Shown: in pieces, positions 15,821-24,310 of the stretch | How positions within the stretch are numbered: position 1 is the stretch's first letter | Layout: the number at the start of each line of letters is the position of its first letter | DNA from: an uncultured Alistipes sp. | GTDB taxonomy: Bacteria > Bacteroidota > Bacteroidia > Bacteroidales > Rikenellaceae | Length of the DNA stretch: 33,554 bases | Assembly: GCA_944321965.1 (NCBI GenBank) | Contig: CALUNH010000022.1 | Coordinates: forward strand, 1-33,554 | Direction of reading: 5' to 3' | Translations under genes and position numbers: made by a program | Notes under the pieces: generated by a model | Databases searched by the model: none | What the model saw: the letters and a program-made list of their open reading frames with translations, nothing else | What the model was told of the DNA's origin: nothing

Positions 15821-18344
15821 GGCATGATGTTTTTTTCTTGCGCAGGGCGAAGAGGATTGCGGCCAGGGTTCCGAGGAGGATCAGCGCGGAGCAGACTCCG
15901 GTGACGGTTTCGACGGCCGACCATCCGGGGGCCCGGAACCTCCATTCGACGACGTGCTCTCCGGCGGGGAGTTCCATGGCGCGCAGCACGTAGTCGGCGC
16001 GGAAACAGGGGGTCTCCTTGCCGTCGACGTATGCGGTCCAACCCTTGTCGTAGAAGATTTCGGAGAAGACCGCCACGGCCTCTTCGGGGGCGGTGTATTC
16101 GTACCGGAGGTAGTTGGGTCGATACTCCGTGAGTTCGATGCGGGCCGGGTCGCAGATGTCGCGGGACATCGGATTCGGCGTGCTCTTTTCGGCCCGGTCA
16201 GCGGCCACGACGGCCGTTGTGCGGAGGTTGACCTGCCCGAGGCGTTCGATCTCCTCGCGCGGGGAAGCGGCCCCGGCGAGCGAATCGACGAACCAGGCGG
16301 CGCCGAACGCCGTCGAGCGGCGCTGAGCCTGAGGCTGTCCGTCCTCTCCGGGGAGGATGAGGTAACGGGTGTTGAGCATGTCGAGGACGGCGGGGTCCGG
16401 ATTGTACGGGTCGCTCAGATAGCGGTCGATGAGGTCCTGATAGCGGGCGAGTTTGGCGCCGTGGTAACCGCCGACGGAACGGTGGAAGTAGGAGGTCGTG
16501 GCGTCGTTGAAGGGGCTGACGGTGAGGTTGAGCACGCGATATCCGGGCTCCTTGTCTTCGAGGATGGCGAGGTCGGCGGCCGAGGGTGTGACCTGCGTGC
16601 GGCGTGGGGACACGAAGTTTTTGGCGGAGAGGAACCTCCGGTCCACGGGCACGAGGTCCAGGATCATGACGGCGGCGATTGCGGCGACGGCGACGCCTCG
16701 TCCGATTTTGCGGAGTCCCCACAGGAGGACCAGCGCCGCGGAGAGGAGAATCATGAGGAGCGATCGCCAGGCATCGGCCTGCATCATGTCGCAGCGGTCT
16801 GCGGCGATGGCCCGGGCCACGGCGTCGCCCCATTCGACATCGAGTCCCCGGTCGATGCAGGATTGGAGTCCGTTTGCGGCGAAGAGCTGCCGGAAGGTTT
16901 CGGACATCTGCTCGGCGCTTTCCGCGCGGCCGAAGTCGAAGAGTGCGCCTCCGGCGACGGCGCACAGGAGACAGAGCCCTCCGGAGATTCCGGCGGCCCA
17001 GGCGACCCCTTTCCGGAGCCGTTCGCGGGGTATCCCCTCTTTCCAGAGCCGCACGAGGGCGAATGCGCCGAGCAGGGGGACGGCCCACTGTACGACGACG
17101 AGGGTCATCGAGACGGTTCGGAACTTGTTGTATCCGGGCAGGATCCGGAATGCCAGTTCGGTGAATCCCATGAAGTTGCGACCCCAGGCGAGGAGTACCG
17201 TCAGCACGCAGACGGCGATGATCCACCACTTGTTTCGGCCCTGTGCCCAGATGGCGCCGAGCAGGGCGAGGAAGATGGCTGCGGCGCCGAGATAGGTCGG
17301 GCCTCCGGTATAGGGTTGGGTGCCCCAGTATGCGGGCAGTTGTTGGGCCCAGCTTCCGAGCGACGGGGCTCCGAGTTGGCGTCCGATATCGGTGAGTTCT
17401 GCGGCGGTCTGGCCGTCGGCGGGGAGTCCGGTTGCGGAGTCGCGCCCCATGAAGTCGGGGATCAGGAGGTTGAAGGTTTCGGTCCTGCCGTAACTCCATG
17501 CCGTTGCATAGTCGAGGTCGAGCCCCTGTTTTTGCCCTTCTTCGGGGGTTTCGGCCGCGAGTTCCGAACCGCCCCGGATGGTCTCGGGGGAGTGCTGTGC
17601 GGTGTACCAGAGGGGTGCGAAGTTGGACCCCACGGCGAGGATTCCGGCTGCGGCGAGGGCTGCGGTGCGTCGGGCGAACTCCTTGATCCGTTTCTCGCGG
17701 ATTGCGAAAACGGCCTCGCTGACCCATAGCGCGGCCATGGCGAGGAGGAAGTAGTAGGTGATCTGCGGGTGGTTTGCTCCGATTTCGAGGGATGTGGCGA
17801 GAGCCGTGAGCGCCATTCCGGCCCAGACGTTTCGGCGGAGGGTCATCCACGCGCCGCCCATCATGAGTGGGGCGTATACCAGGGCCCACATTTTGGTGAT
17901 GTGTCCGGCGGCGATGATCAGCAGGAAGTAGGTGGAGAATCCGTATGCGAGTGCCGGGATGATGCCGACCCATGGGTTTACCTTGCCGATGAGGAGCATG
18001 ATCCAGAATGCGAGCATGGCGAAAAAGAGGAATGCGGCGGGAGTGTCGATCCAGGTTACGATCTTCCCGACGGAGTTTTTCACGAGCATCGCGGGGTATT
18101 GGATGTTGATCAGGTAGGCGGGCATACCTCCGAACATTCGTCCGGTCCATTGCGGGTCTTGTCCGGACCGTTCTCTTGTTTCGTAGATGTCGCTGGACAT
18201 TCCGCGGTACTGGATGACGTCGTGCTGCGGGAGCACCTCCCCGCGGAACTGGGGTGCGAAATAGGCGGCCGCCGCGATGAAGAATAGGGCGATCGCGACG
18301 ACAGCCGGGGCTGTTTTCGCAAGGGTTGCTTTGAGAAAATCCAT
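15810..18344 (-). CDS. YfhO family polytopic membrane protein
   Basis: An 844-aa protein with about a dozen hydrophobic segments in its first 560 residues and a soluble C-terminal part before a last membrane segment near the end. It resembles the YfhO family (GT-C-fold-like membrane proteins; Bacillus YfhO is linked to glycosylation of lipoteichoic acid). Supporting stretches are LPQHDVIQYRGMSSDIYETR early in the protein and VVAVFSEIFYDKGWTAYVDG-like sequence (EIFYDKGWTAYVDGKETP), followed by a C-terminal LPAGEHVVEWRFRAPGW. In Bacteroidota the acceptor is unknown. ATG 18344 is about 24 bp downstream of a -7 box. It overlaps ftsX and is the first gene of the minus-strand operon reaching queA. 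Confidence 0.88.
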   Translation of the reverse strand: MDFLKATLAKTAPAVVAIALFFIAAAAYFAPQFRGEVLPQHDVIQYRGMSSDIYETRERSGQDPQWTGRMFGGMPAYLINIQYPAMLVKNSVGKIVTWIDTPAAFLFFAMLAFWIMLLIGKVNPWVGIIPALAYGFSTYFLLIIAAGHITKMWALVYAPLMMGGAWMTLRRNVWAGMALTALATSLEIGANHPQITYYFLLAMAALWVSEAVFAIREKRIKEFARRTAALAAAGILAVGSNFAPLWYTAQHSPETIRGGSELAAETPEEGQKQGLDLDYATAWSYGRTETFNLLIPDFMGRDSATGLPADGQTAAELTDIGRQLGAPSLGSWAQQLPAYWGTQPYTGGPTYLGAAAIFLALLGAIWAQGRNKWWIIAVCVLTVLLAWGRNFMGFTELAFRILPGYNKFRTVSMTLVVVQWAVPLLGAFALVRLWKEGIPRERLRKGVAWAAGISGGLCLLCAVAGGALFDFGRAESAEQMSETFRQLFAANGLQSCIDRGLDVEWGDAVARAIAADRCDMMQADAWRSLLMILLSAALVLLWGLRKIGRGVAVAAIAAVMILDLVPVDRRFLSAKNFVSPRRTQVTPSAADLAILEDKEPGYRVLNLTVSPFNDATTSYFHRSVGGYHGAKLARYQDLIDRYLSDPYNPDPAVLDMLNTRYLILPGEDGQPQAQRRSTAFGAAWFVDSLAGAASPREEIERLGQVNLRTTAVVAADRAEKSTPNPMSRDICDPARIELTEYRPNYLRYEYTAPEEAVAVFSEIFYDKGWTAYVDGKETPCFRADYVLRAMELPAGEHVVEWRFRAPGWSAVETVTGVCSALILLGTLAAILFALRKKKTSCHEG

Positions 18345-18367
18345 TTTACCTGCTCATTACCGAAGGC

Positions 18368-18375
18368 CAAAGGTA
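18368..18375 (-). promoter_or_regulatory. -7 box TACCTTTG for the yfhO operon
   Basis: Minus-strand TACCTTTG lies 23 bp before the yfhO ATG, predicting transcription from near 18362. The -33 element is not obvious. It is divergent from the plus-strand box at 18419-18426, 43 bp away. Confidence 0.6.
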
Positions 18376-18418
18376 CGAAAAAAGCGGGATAGTCCGTGCC
18401 TTGAAAGGGAAAAATGAC

Positions 18419-18426
18419 TATCTTTG
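18419..18426 (+). promoter_or_regulatory. -7 box TATCTTTG for the polyprenyl synthase gene
   Basis: Plus-strand TATCTTTG ends 5 bp before ATG 18432, so the predicted transcription start falls at or just before the start codon. The -33 position shows only GTG at a 20-bp spacing. Confidence 0.6.
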
Positions 18427-18431
18427 CGATT

Positions 18432-19421
18432 ATGATTACACTTGAAGAGATTCGCAAGCCCGTCACAGCGGAGTTGTCAGCATTCGACGAGTTCGTCGAG
18501 CGCCAGTTTACGGCGGAGGGAGAGTTGTTGTCCGACATGTTGCGTTATGCGCTGTCGTCGCGCGGGAAAGGGATCCGTCCGACGCTGGTGATGCTTTCCG
18601 CGGCGATGAACGCCTCGGTGAAGGGTGCTTCGACGGGACGTCGTGCGTGCCTGGCTGCGATGCTGGTTGAGATGATCCACGTTGCGTCGCTGATTCACGA
18701 CGACGTGATCGACGAAGCCGATACGCGGCGGGGCCGGGCCTCGGTGAATGCGCGGTGGCAGTCGCACAAGGCTGTGATCCTTGGGGACTACATTCTGGCC
18801 CGGAACATGAATATCGGGCTCCAGAGCGGACAGTTCGACCTGGTGACGCACATTTGCGGATCGATGGCTGCACTGTGTGAGGGAGAGGTTTTGCAGGACG
18901 AATGTGCTGCCAACCGGACGATGACACGTCAATCCTATCTCGATATCATCTACAAGAAGACGGCGTGCCTGCTGGGCGTGAGTGCTTCGGCTGGAGCTTT
19001 GGCCGTTGGCGCGACGCGCGACAAGGTGACGGCGATGCGCCGTTTCGGCGAAGCCGTAGGGATGGCTTTCCAGATCCAGGACGACATCCTGGACTACACG
19101 CCGACGGCCCGGACGGGGAAACCGGCGTGCAACGATCTTCGGGAAGGGAAGATCACGCTTCCGCTGCTGAGTGTGCTGGAGCGTCTTCCGGAGAGCCGTC
19201 GGAACGATCTTGTCGAGCGGCTTTCGCGCTGTTACGAGGATGATTCCGCCGTTGAGTACCTTCGCACGACGGTTGAGGCGGAAGGAGGGCTGACGTATGC
19301 CGGGGAGGTGATGCACGGTTACATAGCGCGTGCTGCGGAGATGCTTTCGGACTACGAGGATTCGGAGTACCGATCGGCTTTGGTTAACCTCTGCGCGTAT
19401 ATCGCGGAGAGGGACCGATAA
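18432..19421 (+). CDS. Polyprenyl (all-trans) diphosphate synthase
   Basis: Chain-elongating prenyltransferase of the IspB/octaprenyl-diphosphate synthase type; in Bacteroidota the product would feed menaquinone side-chain synthesis (family knowledge). The first Asp-rich motif is D90-D91-V-I-D94 in HDDVIDEADTRRG and the second is DDILD in FQIQDDILDYT. GKGIRP and the Lys/Thr motif KKTACLLG fit. The length of 329 aa is normal. ATG 18432 is chosen over the in-frame ATG at 18414 because the promoter -7 box occupies 18419-18426. Chain length cannot be decided from what I can see, although small residues before the first DDxxD (HVASLIH) favour a long product. A sugar permease gene follows at 31 bp. 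Confidence 0.93.
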   Translation: MITLEEIRKPVTAELSAFDEFVERQFTAEGELLSDMLRYALSSRGKGIRPTLVMLSAAMNASVKGASTGRRACLAAMLVEMIHVASLIHDDVIDEADTRRGRASVNARWQSHKAVILGDYILARNMNIGLQSGQFDLVTHICGSMAALCEGEVLQDECAANRTMTRQSYLDIIYKKTACLLGVSASAGALAVGATRDKVTAMRRFGEAVGMAFQIQDDILDYTPTARTGKPACNDLREGKITLPLLSVLERLPESRRNDLVERLSRCYEDDSAVEYLRTTVEAEGGLTYAGEVMHGYIARAAEMLSDYEDSEYRSALVNLCAYIAERDR

Positions 19422-19452
19422 CTCGAACTCATTAACCTAATATTTATAACTA

Positions 19453-20742
19453 ATGGAACAAACGCAAAAGAAAAACTACACGTTGCCCATCATCATGATG
19501 TTCGCGCTGTTTGCGATGATCTCGTTCGTGACGGGCCTTACGAACCCGCTGGGTGTAATTGTGAAGAACCAGTTCTCGGTGGCGAACTGGATGTCCCAGC
19601 TGGGCAATGCCGCCAACTTCATCGCCTATGCCTTCATGGGACTTCCCGCGGGCCTGATGCTGAAGCGCATCGGCTACAAGAAGACGGCTCTGGTCGCTAT
19701 TGCCGTAGGTTTTATCGGCGTTGGTATCCAGTTCCTGGCCGGAGAGGCGGGGAGTTTCGGGGTCTATCTTGCCGGAGCCTTCATTTCGGGTTTTTCGATG
19801 TGTATGCTGAATACGGTTGTGAACCCGATGCTGAATACGCTTGGAGGCGGCGGCAAAAAGGGTAACCAGCTGATCCAGTTCGGCGGATCGCTGAACTCGA
19901 TTGCCGCGACGATCGTTCCGATCCTGGTGGGCTACCTGATGGGTAATGCGGCCAATGCGACGATCAGCGATGCAGCGCCCGCGCTCTTCATTGCCATGGG
20001 TATCTTTGCGCTGGTCTTCGTGGTGATGCTTGCTGTCAATATTCCCGAGCCGTATGCGATCCAGGAGGCCAAATCGGAGAAGAAGGACAAGTACAGCGCA
20101 CTGTCGTTCCGTCACTTCGTGCTGGGCACGGTAGCGATCTTCATCTATGTAGGAGTTGAGGTTGGTATTCCGAACTTCATGAACCTGTTCCTGACGGCGG
20201 CTCCGGATGCCGCGACGGTGGGTATGGGTATGGCCGCTGCTGCTGCCGGATCGCTGGTCGGGACCTATTGGTTCCTGATGATGTGCGGTCGTCTGATCGG
20301 CGGAATGATCGGCGCGAAGGTTTCGAGCCGGGTTCAGCTGACCTTTGTCTGCGTCGCTGCCATCATCTTCATTCTGCTGGGTATTTTTGCCCCGACGACG
20401 ATTACGGGGCGTATGCCGGTCTTCACGGGTACTGGCTTTGCGATGATCGAGGTTCCGATCGGGATCATGTTCATCACGCTTTGCGGACTTTGCACGTCGG
20501 TGATGTGGGGCGGTATTTTCAACCTGGCGGTTGAGGGTATCGGCAAGTACACGTCGATGGGTTCGGGCATTTTCATGATGATGGTATGCGGCGGCGGTAT
20601 TATTCCGCTGATCCAGGGCTATGTTGCGGATATCGCAGGTTATCTGGCCAGCTACTGGGTGATCATCGTCAGCCTGGCCTTCCTGCTTTACTACGCGCTG
20701 GTTGGCTCGAAGAACGTGAACAAGGATATTCCGGTGGATTAG
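19453..20742 (+). CDS. MFS sugar permease, FucP/GluP family
   Basis: A 429-aa major facilitator protein with about twelve hydrophobic segments. The FHS (fucose/glucose/galactose:H+ symporter) pattern is visible in FVTGLTNPLGVIVKNQF near the N-terminus, NFIAYAFMGLPAGLMLKRIGYK (loop 2-3 motif), and GVEVGIPNFMNLFL and CTSVMWGGIFNLAVEGIGKYTSMGSGIF in the C-terminal half. The cytoplasmic central loop contains EAKSEKKDK. The substrate is probably a hexose such as fucose, glucose or galactose, but cannot be decided from sequence alone. No promoter box is visible in the 31 bp after the prenyl synthase gene, so it may be in the same transcript. It ends in a strong terminator. Confidence 0.9.
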   Translation: MEQTQKKNYTLPIIMMFALFAMISFVTGLTNPLGVIVKNQFSVANWMSQLGNAANFIAYAFMGLPAGLMLKRIGYKKTALVAIAVGFIGVGIQFLAGEAGSFGVYLAGAFISGFSMCMLNTVVNPMLNTLGGGGKKGNQLIQFGGSLNSIAATIVPILVGYLMGNAANATISDAAPALFIAMGIFALVFVVMLAVNIPEPYAIQEAKSEKKDKYSALSFRHFVLGTVAIFIYVGVEVGIPNFMNLFLTAAPDAATVGMGMAAAAAGSLVGTYWFLMMCGRLIGGMIGAKVSSRVQLTFVCVAAIIFILLGIFAPTTITGRMPVFTGTGFAMIEVPIGIMFITLCGLCTSVMWGGIFNLAVEGIGKYTSMGSGIFMMMVCGGGIIPLIQGYVADIAGYLASYWVIIVSLAFLLYYALVGSKNVNKDIPVD

Positions 20743-20766
20743 TTTTCCGGCGGATTTTCGGAATGC

Positions 20767-20801
20767 GGGGCGGGGACTTGGGGTCTCCGCCCCGTTTTTT
20801 T
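20767..20801 (+). terminator. Rho-independent terminator after the MFS gene
   Basis: An 11-bp GC-rich stem (20767-20777 with 20783-20793, one G-U pair), a 5-nt loop and T7 at 20795-20801. It lies 24 bp after the stop codon. Confidence 0.92.
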
Positions 20802-20940
20802 GCATCATTACCGTTTTTTTCGGGAGGGAGAGAGGGAAAGAGGGGGGGCAACCCGGATGGAGATGTTGGCCGGACGGGGAGACCTGCGTGTAGGTCTGCG
20901 GTTCCGGCCGGAGCGGTTCCGGGATGTTTTGCTGCATGAA

Positions 20941-20976
20941 AAAAAAGGATGCCACTTTGGGGTGACATCCTTTTTT
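20941..20976 (-). terminator. Terminator of rplS (nearly symmetrical, bidirectional)
   Basis: Arms 20941-20955 and 20962-20976 pair with one internal mismatch (20952/20965) around the loop TTTGGG. A-runs and T-runs flank the stem on both strands, so it can stop transcripts from either side. It starts 18 bp after the rplS stop. The stretch 20802-20940 between the two terminators holds G/A-rich sequence (G7 at 20842-20848) and a small palindrome AGACCT/AGGTCT (20880-20897), but no gene. Confidence 0.88.
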
Positions 20977-20993
20977 CTTCGACACGCGGGGGA

Positions 20994-21374
20994 TTACTTC
21001 TCCTCCGAACGGGTCATACGCTTCTCCTTGATGCGAGCCTTCTTACCGGTCAGGTCGCGGAGGTAGTAGATGCGGGCGCGGCGAACGACACCGATCTTGT
21101 TGACCTCGATCTTGTCGATGTGGGGGGAGTAGAGGGGGAAGATACGCTCTACGCCTACGCCGTTCGAGACCTTGCGGATGGTGAACATCTTGGTTTTTCC
21201 GGAACCCTTGATCTGGATTACGACACCGCGGAAGCTCTGTACGCGCTCCTTGTTACCTTCGATGATTCGGTAGGATACGGTGATGGTGTCACCGGCCTTG
21301 AACGACGGAACATCGGCATCCGTCTTGGGCCACATCTGCTCGTTTACGAGCTTGATGATTGCGTCTTTGTTCAT
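20994..21374 (-). CDS. rplS: 50S ribosomal protein L19
   Basis: Component of the large subunit at the 30S interface. The pattern [55 protein letters not shown] and [20 protein letters not shown] is characteristic of L19. At 126 aa it is slightly longer than E. coli L19 (115 aa) through an acidic/basic C-terminal tail. It is monocistronic here, with its own consensus promoter (21651-21683), a leader of about 270 nt and a strong terminator. The long leader leaves room for autoregulation; a Flavobacteria-type L19 leader has been described, but I cannot show that this one folds the same way. Confidence 0.98.
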   Translation of the reverse strand: MNKDAIIKLVNEQMWPKTDADVPSFKAGDTITVSYRIIEGNKERVQSFRGVVIQIKGSGKTKMFTIRKVSNGVGVERIFPLYSPHIDKIEVNKIGVVRRARIYYLRDLTGKKARIKEKRMTRSEEK

Positions 21375-21474
21375 TGTTGCAACAAATTTTTGAGTTTCGC
21401 ACTCGACATTCCCGCTGCAGCCGGACTACCATACCGGACTTTTTCCGATAATCCTGCGAATCGGGGACCTTTGC

Positions 21475-21596
21475 GTCGGAGTTTGGCTTCCACTCCCCCC
21501 CCCTCTGCTGCCGGGTTTCGGCTTTCCTCCTCTCGGAGTTTGCCCTTCCGCCCGTCGGAGTTCGGCTTTCACCCCCCCCCTGCTGTGCCCCCCCCC
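21475..21596 (-). repeat. Three C9 tracts with imperfect direct repeats in the rplS leader
   Basis: The plus strand has exactly nine Cs at 21495-21503, 21572-21580 and 21588-21596; these are G9 runs in the rplS leader RNA. Two segments, 21475-21512 and 21554-21587, are imperfect copies: each begins GTCGGAGTT, passes through GGCTT and reaches a C9 tract followed by CTGCTG. A partial third copy lies at 21532-21545. The 438-bp interval 21375-21812 contains no gene I can support apart from this and the two promoters. Confidence 0.8.
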
Positions 21597-21650
21597 GCGT
21601 TTGCCGTACCGCCCAATGAAAGAGGTCGATATACGCCCTGATGGGGAGTG

Positions 21651-21683
21651 CAAAGATATAGAGAAAAAATGATATGATGCAAA
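21651..21683 (-). promoter_or_regulatory. Consensus promoter of rplS
   Basis: On the minus strand TTTG (21683-21680), a 21-bp spacer and TATCTTTG (21658-21651) match the Bacteroidota primary sigma consensus at both boxes. Transcription would start near 21645, about 270 nt upstream of the rplS ATG. Confidence 0.82.
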
Positions 21684-21712
21684 TTATGCGTGAAAAAAGA
21701 GAGATTTATTCG

Positions 21713-21720
21713 TACCTTTG
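21713..21720 (+). promoter_or_regulatory. -7 box TACCTTTG for surE
   Basis: A perfect TAnnTTTG box lies 92 bp upstream of the surE ATG, divergent from the rplS promoter. No clear -33 TTTG at 19-21 bp. It falls inside the longer open frame that could otherwise extend surE to 21690, which argues against that extension. Confidence 0.6.
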
Positions 21721-21812
21721 CTCGCAGTTGTGCACTGCGGAACACTCTTCGGGATGCCCGAAGGAGCCTCCGGTTCCGCCCCGAAGCGCACTCCGCCGGA
21801 AAAAGCGAAACG

Positions 21813-22619
21813 ATGAAGAACGAACGATTGATATTGGTCACGAACGACGACGGCTACGCCTCGAAAGGTTTTGCCGCCGCCATTGAAGTAGCCCGGCGCT
21901 TCGGCCGGGTTGTCGGTGTGGCTCCTGAGACGCCTCAGAGCGGCATGAGCCAGGCCATTACGATGTATAATCCGCTCTATTTGCGGAAGGTCCGCGAGGA
22001 GGAGGGGGTCGAAGTCTACTCCTTTTCGGGGACGCCGGTGGATTGCGTGAAGATGGCTTTCGACTATCTGTTGCGCGAGGAGCGTGTCGACCTGCTGATT
22101 TCGGGGATCAACCACGGCTCGAACTCGGCGGTGAACATCCTCTATTCGGGGACGATGGGTGCGGCGATCGAGGGTAGTTTCTACGGCTGCCCGGCGGTGG
22201 GTCTGTCACTGGACGACCACGGTGCGGATGCGGACTTCGATGCCGCGCAGCTCTTCGGGACGCGGATCATCGAGACGCTGTTCTCGGGCCCGGTCGAGTT
22301 GCCGCTGTGCCTGAACGTAAATGTCCCCGTGGGCCGTCCCGAAGAGCTGCGGGGCATCCGGCTGTGCCGTCAGAACCGTGGATTCTGGCGGGAGGAGTTC
22401 TACCGTCACGAGGATCCGCGGGGCCGGGAGTACTTCTGGCTCACGGGAGCGTTTGTCAACGAGGAGCCCGATGCGGATGATACGGACGAATGGGCGCTTC
22501 GGAACGGATATGTGGCTGTGGTTCCGGTTCAGACCGATCTGACGGACTACGGCCAGCTGCGGAATCTGTGCCGGTTCTTCCCTTCGGCAATCGATTCGGA
22601 TCCGGCTTCCCGAAAATAG
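21813..22619 (+). CDS. surE: 5'/3'-nucleotidase SurE
   Basis: Metal-dependent nucleoside monophosphatase. The N-terminus LILVTNDDGYASKGFAA carries the conserved N11-D12-D13; VVGVAPETPQSGMSQAIT supplies the Ser ligand and LLISGINHGSNSA the Asn ligand. YSGTMGAAIEGSFYGCPAVGLSL is the other strongly conserved stretch. At 268 aa it is slightly longer than E. coli SurE (253 aa). ATG 21813 gives the canonical start; the 41 extra codons back to 21690 would be Arg-rich, unlike the family, and would overlap the promoter. It stands 59 bp before the histidine kinase gene, which has its own -7 box. Confidence 0.96.
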   Translation: MKNERLILVTNDDGYASKGFAAAIEVARRFGRVVGVAPETPQSGMSQAITMYNPLYLRKVREEEGVEVYSFSGTPVDCVKMAFDYLLREERVDLLISGINHGSNSAVNILYSGTMGAAIEGSFYGCPAVGLSLDDHGADADFDAAQLFGTRIIETLFSGPVELPLCLNVNVPVGRPEELRGIRLCRQNRGFWREEFYRHEDPRGREYFWLTGAFVNEEPDADDTDEWALRNGYVAVVPVQTDLTDYGQLRNLCRFFPSAIDSDPASRK

Positions 22620-22654
22620 TTGCGGAAAAGTGCGGTTGATTGGCATCCGTTTCG

Positions 22655-22662
22655 TATCTTTG
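22655..22662 (+). promoter_or_regulatory. -7 box TATCTTTG for the two-component pair
   Basis: A perfect TAnnTTTG box lies 16 bp before ATG 22679. A TTG (22636-22638) stands at a shorter spacing (16 bp) than usual. The leader would be only about 10 nt. Confidence 0.55.
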
Positions 22663-22678
22663 TAGAAAATACCCCGCT

Positions 22679-23656
22679 ATGCTGATCAAGATCCTGTTAG
22701 TCATTTCGATCGTTGTCCAGTGCGTGGCCACGGGCTATGCGCTCCGTCTGGTCCGCACCACGAAGTACAATTCGGTGTGGATTCTCTTCATCGTGGGTTT
22801 TTCGCTGCTTTCGGTGGAGCGTCTGATCCAGTTGCTTGTGGAGTCGGGCGTTGAGGTTATTTCGCGGTGGTGGTTTGCCTACCTGGGGATCGTGATATCG
22901 GTCTGCCTGTCGATCGGGGTGATGTACGCGCACAAGCTCTTCAAGTATATCGACCGCCTGAACCGGCAGCGTTCGCTGCTGAACAAACGGATCCTCACGG
23001 CGGTGCTGCGCACTGAGGAGAAGGCGCGTTCGCGCTTCTCGAAGGAGCTTCACGACGGTCTGGGACCGTTGTTGTCGTCTGCGAAGATGTCGCTGACGGC
23101 GCTTTCGCGCGAGGAGCACAATGCCGAGCAGCAGGAGATCATCGCCAATACGACCTACGTGATCGACGAGGCGATCCGTTCCTTGCGGGAGATCTCGAAC
23201 AACCTTTCGCCGCACGTGCTGAACGACTTCGGGCTTGCGCGGGGCGTCCAGAACTTCATCGACAAGAGTGCGGCGATGCACGACGTGAAGATCCGCTTCA
23301 CGACAAACCTGCGCGGGGAGCGCTACGATACGGACATCGAGGTGATCCTCTACCGGGTGATCTGCGAGTTGATCAACAACTCGCTCAAGCACGCGGCCTG
23401 CACGGAGGTGAACCTGTCGCTGTCTCAGAACGGCCCGGAGCTGGCGCTGGACTACTCGGACAACGGCCGGGGCTTCAATCCGCAGGCGATGATGGATTGC
23501 GGGATGGGTCTTTCGAACATTGCTTCGCGGATCAACTCGCTTGGCGGGACGTTCGACATCACCTCGTCGAAGGGCAAGGGGATGCGGGCTGCGATCCGCG
23601 TGAACACGCAGCAGGATCCGTCTCCTGTAAAGCAGAACCGCAAACGCCGCCGCTGA
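22679..23656 (+). CDS. Sensor histidine kinase (HisKA_3/NarL type)
   Basis: Membrane-bound sensor kinase of 325 aa. Three hydrophobic segments occupy residues about 2-22, 33-52 and 64-84, with little extracytoplasmic sequence, so it probably senses a membrane state or works with a partner. The dimerisation/phosphoacceptor helix has H125 in RFSKELHDGLGPLLSSAKMSL, the HisKA_3 pattern. The HATPase_c domain shows the N box CELINNSLKHA, the G1 box YSDNGRGF and the G2 region GMGLSNIASRINSLGGTF. The upstream open frame to 22640 is rejected because it contains the promoter. The response regulator follows after one base, so they form a cognate pair. Confidence 0.94.
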   Translation: MLIKILLVISIVVQCVATGYALRLVRTTKYNSVWILFIVGFSLLSVERLIQLLVESGVEVISRWWFAYLGIVISVCLSIGVMYAHKLFKYIDRLNRQRSLLNKRILTAVLRTEEKARSRFSKELHDGLGPLLSSAKMSLTALSREEHNAEQQEIIANTTYVIDEAIRSLREISNNLSPHVLNDFGLARGVQNFIDKSAAMHDVKIRFTTNLRGERYDTDIEVILYRVICELINNSLKHAACTEVNLSLSQNGPELALDYSDNGRGFNPQAMMDCGMGLSNIASRINSLGGTFDITSSKGKGMRAAIRVNTQQDPSPVKQNRKRRR

Positions 23657-23657
23657 T

Positions 23658-24293
23658 ATGGAACGCCGGATCATCCTTGTTGACGACCATTCGCTCTTCC
23701 GCAACGGCCTGCGGGGATTGCTGGAGCATTGCGGAGATTGCCGTGTCGTCGGCGAAGCGGGGAGCGGCGAGGAGTTTCTGGGAATGCTGGATGCCGTGGA
23801 GGCGGACATCGTCTTCATGGATTTTGCCATGCCGGGGCTCGACGGCGCACAGACTACGGAACGGGCTTTGGCCCGGCGTCCGGATCTGCGGATCATCACA
23901 CTGTCGATGTTCGGTGAGGAGAGCTACTATTCGCGGATGGTGGAGGCCGGGGCGAAAGGTTTCCTGCTGAAGGATTCGGATATCGGCGACGTGCTGGAGG
24001 CGATCGATACGGTGATGGCGGGCGGGAGCTACTTTTCGCCGCAGCTGCTCACGTCGTTGACGGGTCGGATGCGTACCCGCGAGGATGTTCCGGACGAACC
24101 GCTTTCGTCGCGGGAGCGGGAGATTCTGGTTGCCGTTTGCCAGGGTTTGTCGAATCAGGAGATTGCCGATTCGCTCTTCATCTCGAAGCGGACGGTGGAC
24201 AAGCACCGTGCGAATATCCTTGAAAAGACGGGTTGCAAGAATACGGCCTCGCTGGTGGTCTATGCGATCCGCCACGGTATCGTGGAGCTCTGA
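23658..24293 (+). CDS. LuxR/NarL-family response regulator
   Basis: A 211-aa regulator. The receiver domain has the acidic pair D9-D10 in ILVDDHSLFR, the phosphoacceptor D55 in DIVFMDFAMPGLDG, the switch Ser/Thr in IITLSMFG and the conserved Lys in GFLLKDS. The C-terminal HTH (about 149-208) has LSSREREILVAVCQGLSNQE and LFISKRTVDKHRANILEKTG. It partners the kinase encoded one base upstream. Target genes are unknown; no obvious repeated operator is seen in the window. After its stop the spacer 24294-24422 carries pyrimidine-rich short repeats and no evident terminator. Confidence 0.95.
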   Translation: MERRIILVDDHSLFRNGLRGLLEHCGDCRVVGEAGSGEEFLGMLDAVEADIVFMDFAMPGLDGAQTTERALARRPDLRIITLSMFGEESYYSRMVEAGAKGFLLKDSDIGDVLEAIDTVMAGGSYFSPQLLTSLTGRMRTREDVPDEPLSSREREILVAVCQGLSNQEIADSLFISKRTVDKHRANILEKTGCKNTASLVVYAIRHGIVEL

Positions 24294-24310
24294 TCCGCCT
24301 GGGGCTTACC

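Noticed and set aside
15954-17729. 591-codon open frame on the plus strand opposite yfhO
   Set aside because: Gly/Glu/Asp-rich low-complexity translation created by GC-rich codon use of yfhO; no family features.
19450-20985. 511-codon open frame opposite the MFS permease
   Set aside because: Arg/His-rich antisense of hydrophobic codons; it also runs through two terminators.
21690-21812. 41-codon N-terminal extension of surE
   Set aside because: Contains the TACCTTTG promoter box and is Arg-rich, unlike SurE.
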